Shown here piece after piece: positions 5,436 through 6,761 of a stretch of DNA of 6,761 nucleotides. Made by a program: the position numbers and the translations under genes. Origin of the DNA: QHWK01 sp035315685 (GTDB lineage Bacteria; Acidobacteriota; Vicinamibacteria; Vicinamibacterales; CAVVIG01); assembly GCA_035315685.1 (NCBI GenBank), contig DATFXR010000205.1, positions 1 through 6,761 on the forward strand, in the 5' to 3' direction. The notes under the pieces are model-generated. The model was not told where the DNA came from. It worked only from the letters and a program-made list of their open reading frames with translations, and searched no databases. Position 1 is the stretch's first letter; every line of letters starts with the position of its first letter.

Positions 5436-6495
5436 GTGCCCTTGACGATCGGCGAACGCCTTGGCGCTTACGAAATCGTGTCGCTCGTCGGCGCAGGCGG
5501 CATGGGTGAGGTGTATCGCGCGCGGGATACGAAGCTTGGACGCGAGGTCGCGGTCAAGGTTCTACCGACTCCCTGGCCGCGGACGCCGATCACGCCGCCC
5601 GATTCGAACGCGAAGCGCGCGCGCTCGCCGCGCTGAATCACGCTCACATCGCCACGCTCTTCGGCGCCGAGCAGTGCGACGGCCGCCACCTCCTCGTGAT
5701 GGAGCTGGTCGATGGCGAGTCGCTCGCCGATCGCATCGCTCGGGGGCCGTTGGCGGTTGAAGAGGCGCTCCGAATCGCGATCCAGATGCCTGTGTGGTCG
5801 CCCGACGGATCCCGCATCGTCTTTCAGTCGGACCGCGAGTCGGACCTCGCAGTGTTCTCGCAGGCTGCCGACGGTAGTGGCACCGCCATCCGCGTCACGA
5901 AACCCGATGCCGGCGTTGCGCACGAACCGACGTCGTGGTCGCCAGATGGCGCCTCTCTGCTTGTGGAAGGAGTCAAGAGTGCGGAACGATCGTTGTCGCG
6001 TGTGTCAGTAGGTGATCGACGGATCGAACCACCCACAGGAATCCATTCGACGAACCCCATCAACGCGACGTTCTCGCCGGACGGACGGTGGGTTGCGTAC
6101 GGGTCGAATGAGCCCGGAACCGACGCGATCTTCGTCGAACCGTTTCCACAAACCGGCGCGAAGTATCAAATCTCGCGCAGTGATATCGGTCATCATCCCG
6201 TCTGGTCGCGCGACGGAGGCCGGCTCTTCTATATTCCAGGGCCGGGCCGTTTCGCGTCGGTAGGGTCATCACCGCTCCGAGCTTTTCGTTCAGCACCCTG
6301 TCGTCAGCGCCGCGGAGCTTCGTGTTCGGCAACGCGCAGCAGAACAACTGCAACCACGACATCGGACCCGACGGACGCCCGCTCGGCATCGTCCCCGAAG
6401 GCCAGACGCCGCTCGCGAGGCCGCTGCAACTCAACATCGTCCTCAACTGGACAGAAGAGCTGAAGCAGAGGGTACCGTCAAACGCGAGGTTCTAA
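5436..6495 (+). pseudogene. Decayed Ser/Thr protein kinase fused to TolB-like beta-propeller
   Basis: Intact relatives are PknB-type kinases with a C-terminal WD40/TolB-like propeller. The GTG start gives MPLTIGERLGAYEIVSLVGA with the glycine-rich loop GAGGMGEVY (19-27) and the ATP-binding lysine (K41 in VAVKVLP). At about 5567 the frame shifts by one base: a lost G would restore VLPDSLAADADHAARFEREA. The N-lobe continues to VMELVDGESLADRIARGPLA. At about 5786 the text jumps from kinase (EEALRIAIQ) to propeller (PVWSPDGSRIVFQSDRES), so the catalytic HRD and DFG motifs, any membrane segment and the first propeller blades are gone. Propeller repeats (TSWSPDGASL, FSPDGRWVAYGSNEPG, PVWSRDGGRLFYIPGPGRF) run to about 6260. 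There a second one-base loss in a G run leads to the frame encoding DIGPDGRPLGIVPEG and the typical tail LNWTEELKQRVPSN, with TAA at 6493-6495. It cannot make an active kinase. The TAA lies inside the second family B repeat. Confidence 0.87.
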
Positions 6496-6518
6496 GGGTC
6501 TAGAACTTTAGAACCTCG
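6485..6518. repeat. Inverted octamer-array element (family B, copy 2)
   Basis: A perfect 10-bp inverted pair, CGAGGTTCTA (6485-6494) with TAGAACCTCG (6509-6518), encloses 14 bp. In units it reads AGGTTCTA, AGGGTCT, then AGAACTTT, AGAACCTC: the same layout as copy 1 with two units per side instead of three. The two copies share TCTAGAACTTTAGAACC on the plus strand and so are direct repeats about 1.1 kb apart, bracketing the kinase remnant. The element supplies the remnant's stop codon and ends 4 bp from the ilvA stop, so it serves as the 3' boundary of two convergent genes. Confidence 0.82.
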
Positions 6519-6522
6519 GGAT

Positions 6523-6761
6523 TCAGCGAAGAAACCGCCGGTACGCGTCGTTGTCGTCGTCGAGCTGCGAGTCGTAGCCGAGGCCGACGAGGAACTCTTC
6601 GAAGCGCGCGCGGTCGGCGCCCGGGACTTCGAACGCGGCGAGCACGCGGCCAAAGTCGGCGCCGTGATTCCGGTAGTGGAACAGGCTGATGTTCCAGCGG
6701 CCGCCGAGCGCGTCGAGGAACTGCATCAGGGCGCCGGGCCGTTCCGGAAACTCGAAGCGGC
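6523..6761 (-). CDS. ilvA: Threonine ammonia-lyase IlvA, C-terminal end (partial)
   Basis: The last 78 codons of a leftward gene are present; the rest lies beyond the right edge. The translation contains RFEFPERPGALMQFLDALGG and WNISLFHYRNHGADFGRVLA, then FEVPGADRARFEEFLVGLGY and the ending DNDAYRRFLR. This is the second ACT-like regulatory subdomain of biosynthetic threonine dehydratase, the region that binds isoleucine and valine in the E. coli enzyme. IlvA deaminates threonine to 2-oxobutanoate for isoleucine synthesis. Presence of this domain indicates the long, feedback-controlled biosynthetic type rather than the short catabolic TdcB type. The pyridoxal-phosphate catalytic domain is not visible. 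The gene lies beside the leu genes and is convergent with the decayed kinase. Confidence 0.93.
   Translation of the reverse strand, partial: RFEFPERPGALMQFLDALGGRWNISLFHYRNHGADFGRVLAAFEVPGADRARFEEFLVGLGYDSQLDDDNDAYRRFLR

Noticed and set aside
5696..6463. Propeller fragment as an independent intact gene
   Set aside because: It is the middle frame of a broken kinase-propeller fusion. Its start lies inside the kinase N-lobe, and its last about 65 codons are an out-of-frame reading of the true C-terminus.

Overview
This is a GC-rich bacterial window that carries part of a branched-chain amino acid biosynthesis locus. The best guess at source is Acidobacteriota, possibly Vicinamibacteria. That guess rests on the remnant of a PknB-type kinase fused to a TolB-like beta-propeller ending in a 'LNWTEELK' tail, a protein type heavily expanded in that phylum, and on the GC-rich codon use. 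It is inferred from recalled family knowledge, not from a database search.

Layout, left to right: (1) 1-200, minus strand, the N-terminus of an unrecognised exported protein running off the window. (2) 247-2273, plus strand, leuC and leuD, the two subunits of 3-isopropylmalate dehydratase, overlapping by 4 bp. (3) 2407-3297, minus strand, a LysR-type regulator convergent with leuD and divergent from leuA. (4) 3385-4617, plus strand, leuA (2-isopropylmalate synthase), which lacks the usual C-terminal feedback domain. (5) 4965-5354, plus strand, a small exported protein of unknown function. (6) 5436-6495, plus strand, a decayed Ser/Thr kinase/TolB-propeller gene with two frameshifts and a large internal deletion. 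(7) 6523-6761, minus strand, the C-terminal end of ilvA (threonine ammonia-lyase), running off the window.

LeuA makes 2-isopropylmalate and LeuCD isomerises it to 3-isopropylmalate; leuB is not in the window. IlvA supplies 2-oxobutanoate for isoleucine. The LysR-type protein is the obvious candidate regulator of leuA. The 87-bp divergent gap has a 15-bp dyad with T-N11-A geometry. Its centre lies 65 bp upstream of the leuA start codon, which is also where a candidate -35/-10 pair would place the transcription start, implying a leaderless leuA mRNA.

The most unusual structure is a set of four intergenic elements made of short degenerate 7-bp or 8-bp units arranged head to head as inverted arrays: 2284-2406 and 4619-4722 (AATTAAG units), and 5361-5409 and 6485-6518 (AGGTTCT/AGAACCYT units). 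Each lies within 0-10 bp of a stop codon or contains one, so every non-overlapping gene 3' end visible here is capped by one. None occurs in the divergent 5' regions. A fourth tandem heptad array (AGCCCCN units) lies inside the first codons of leuD. No tRNA, rRNA, CRISPR array or transposase was seen.
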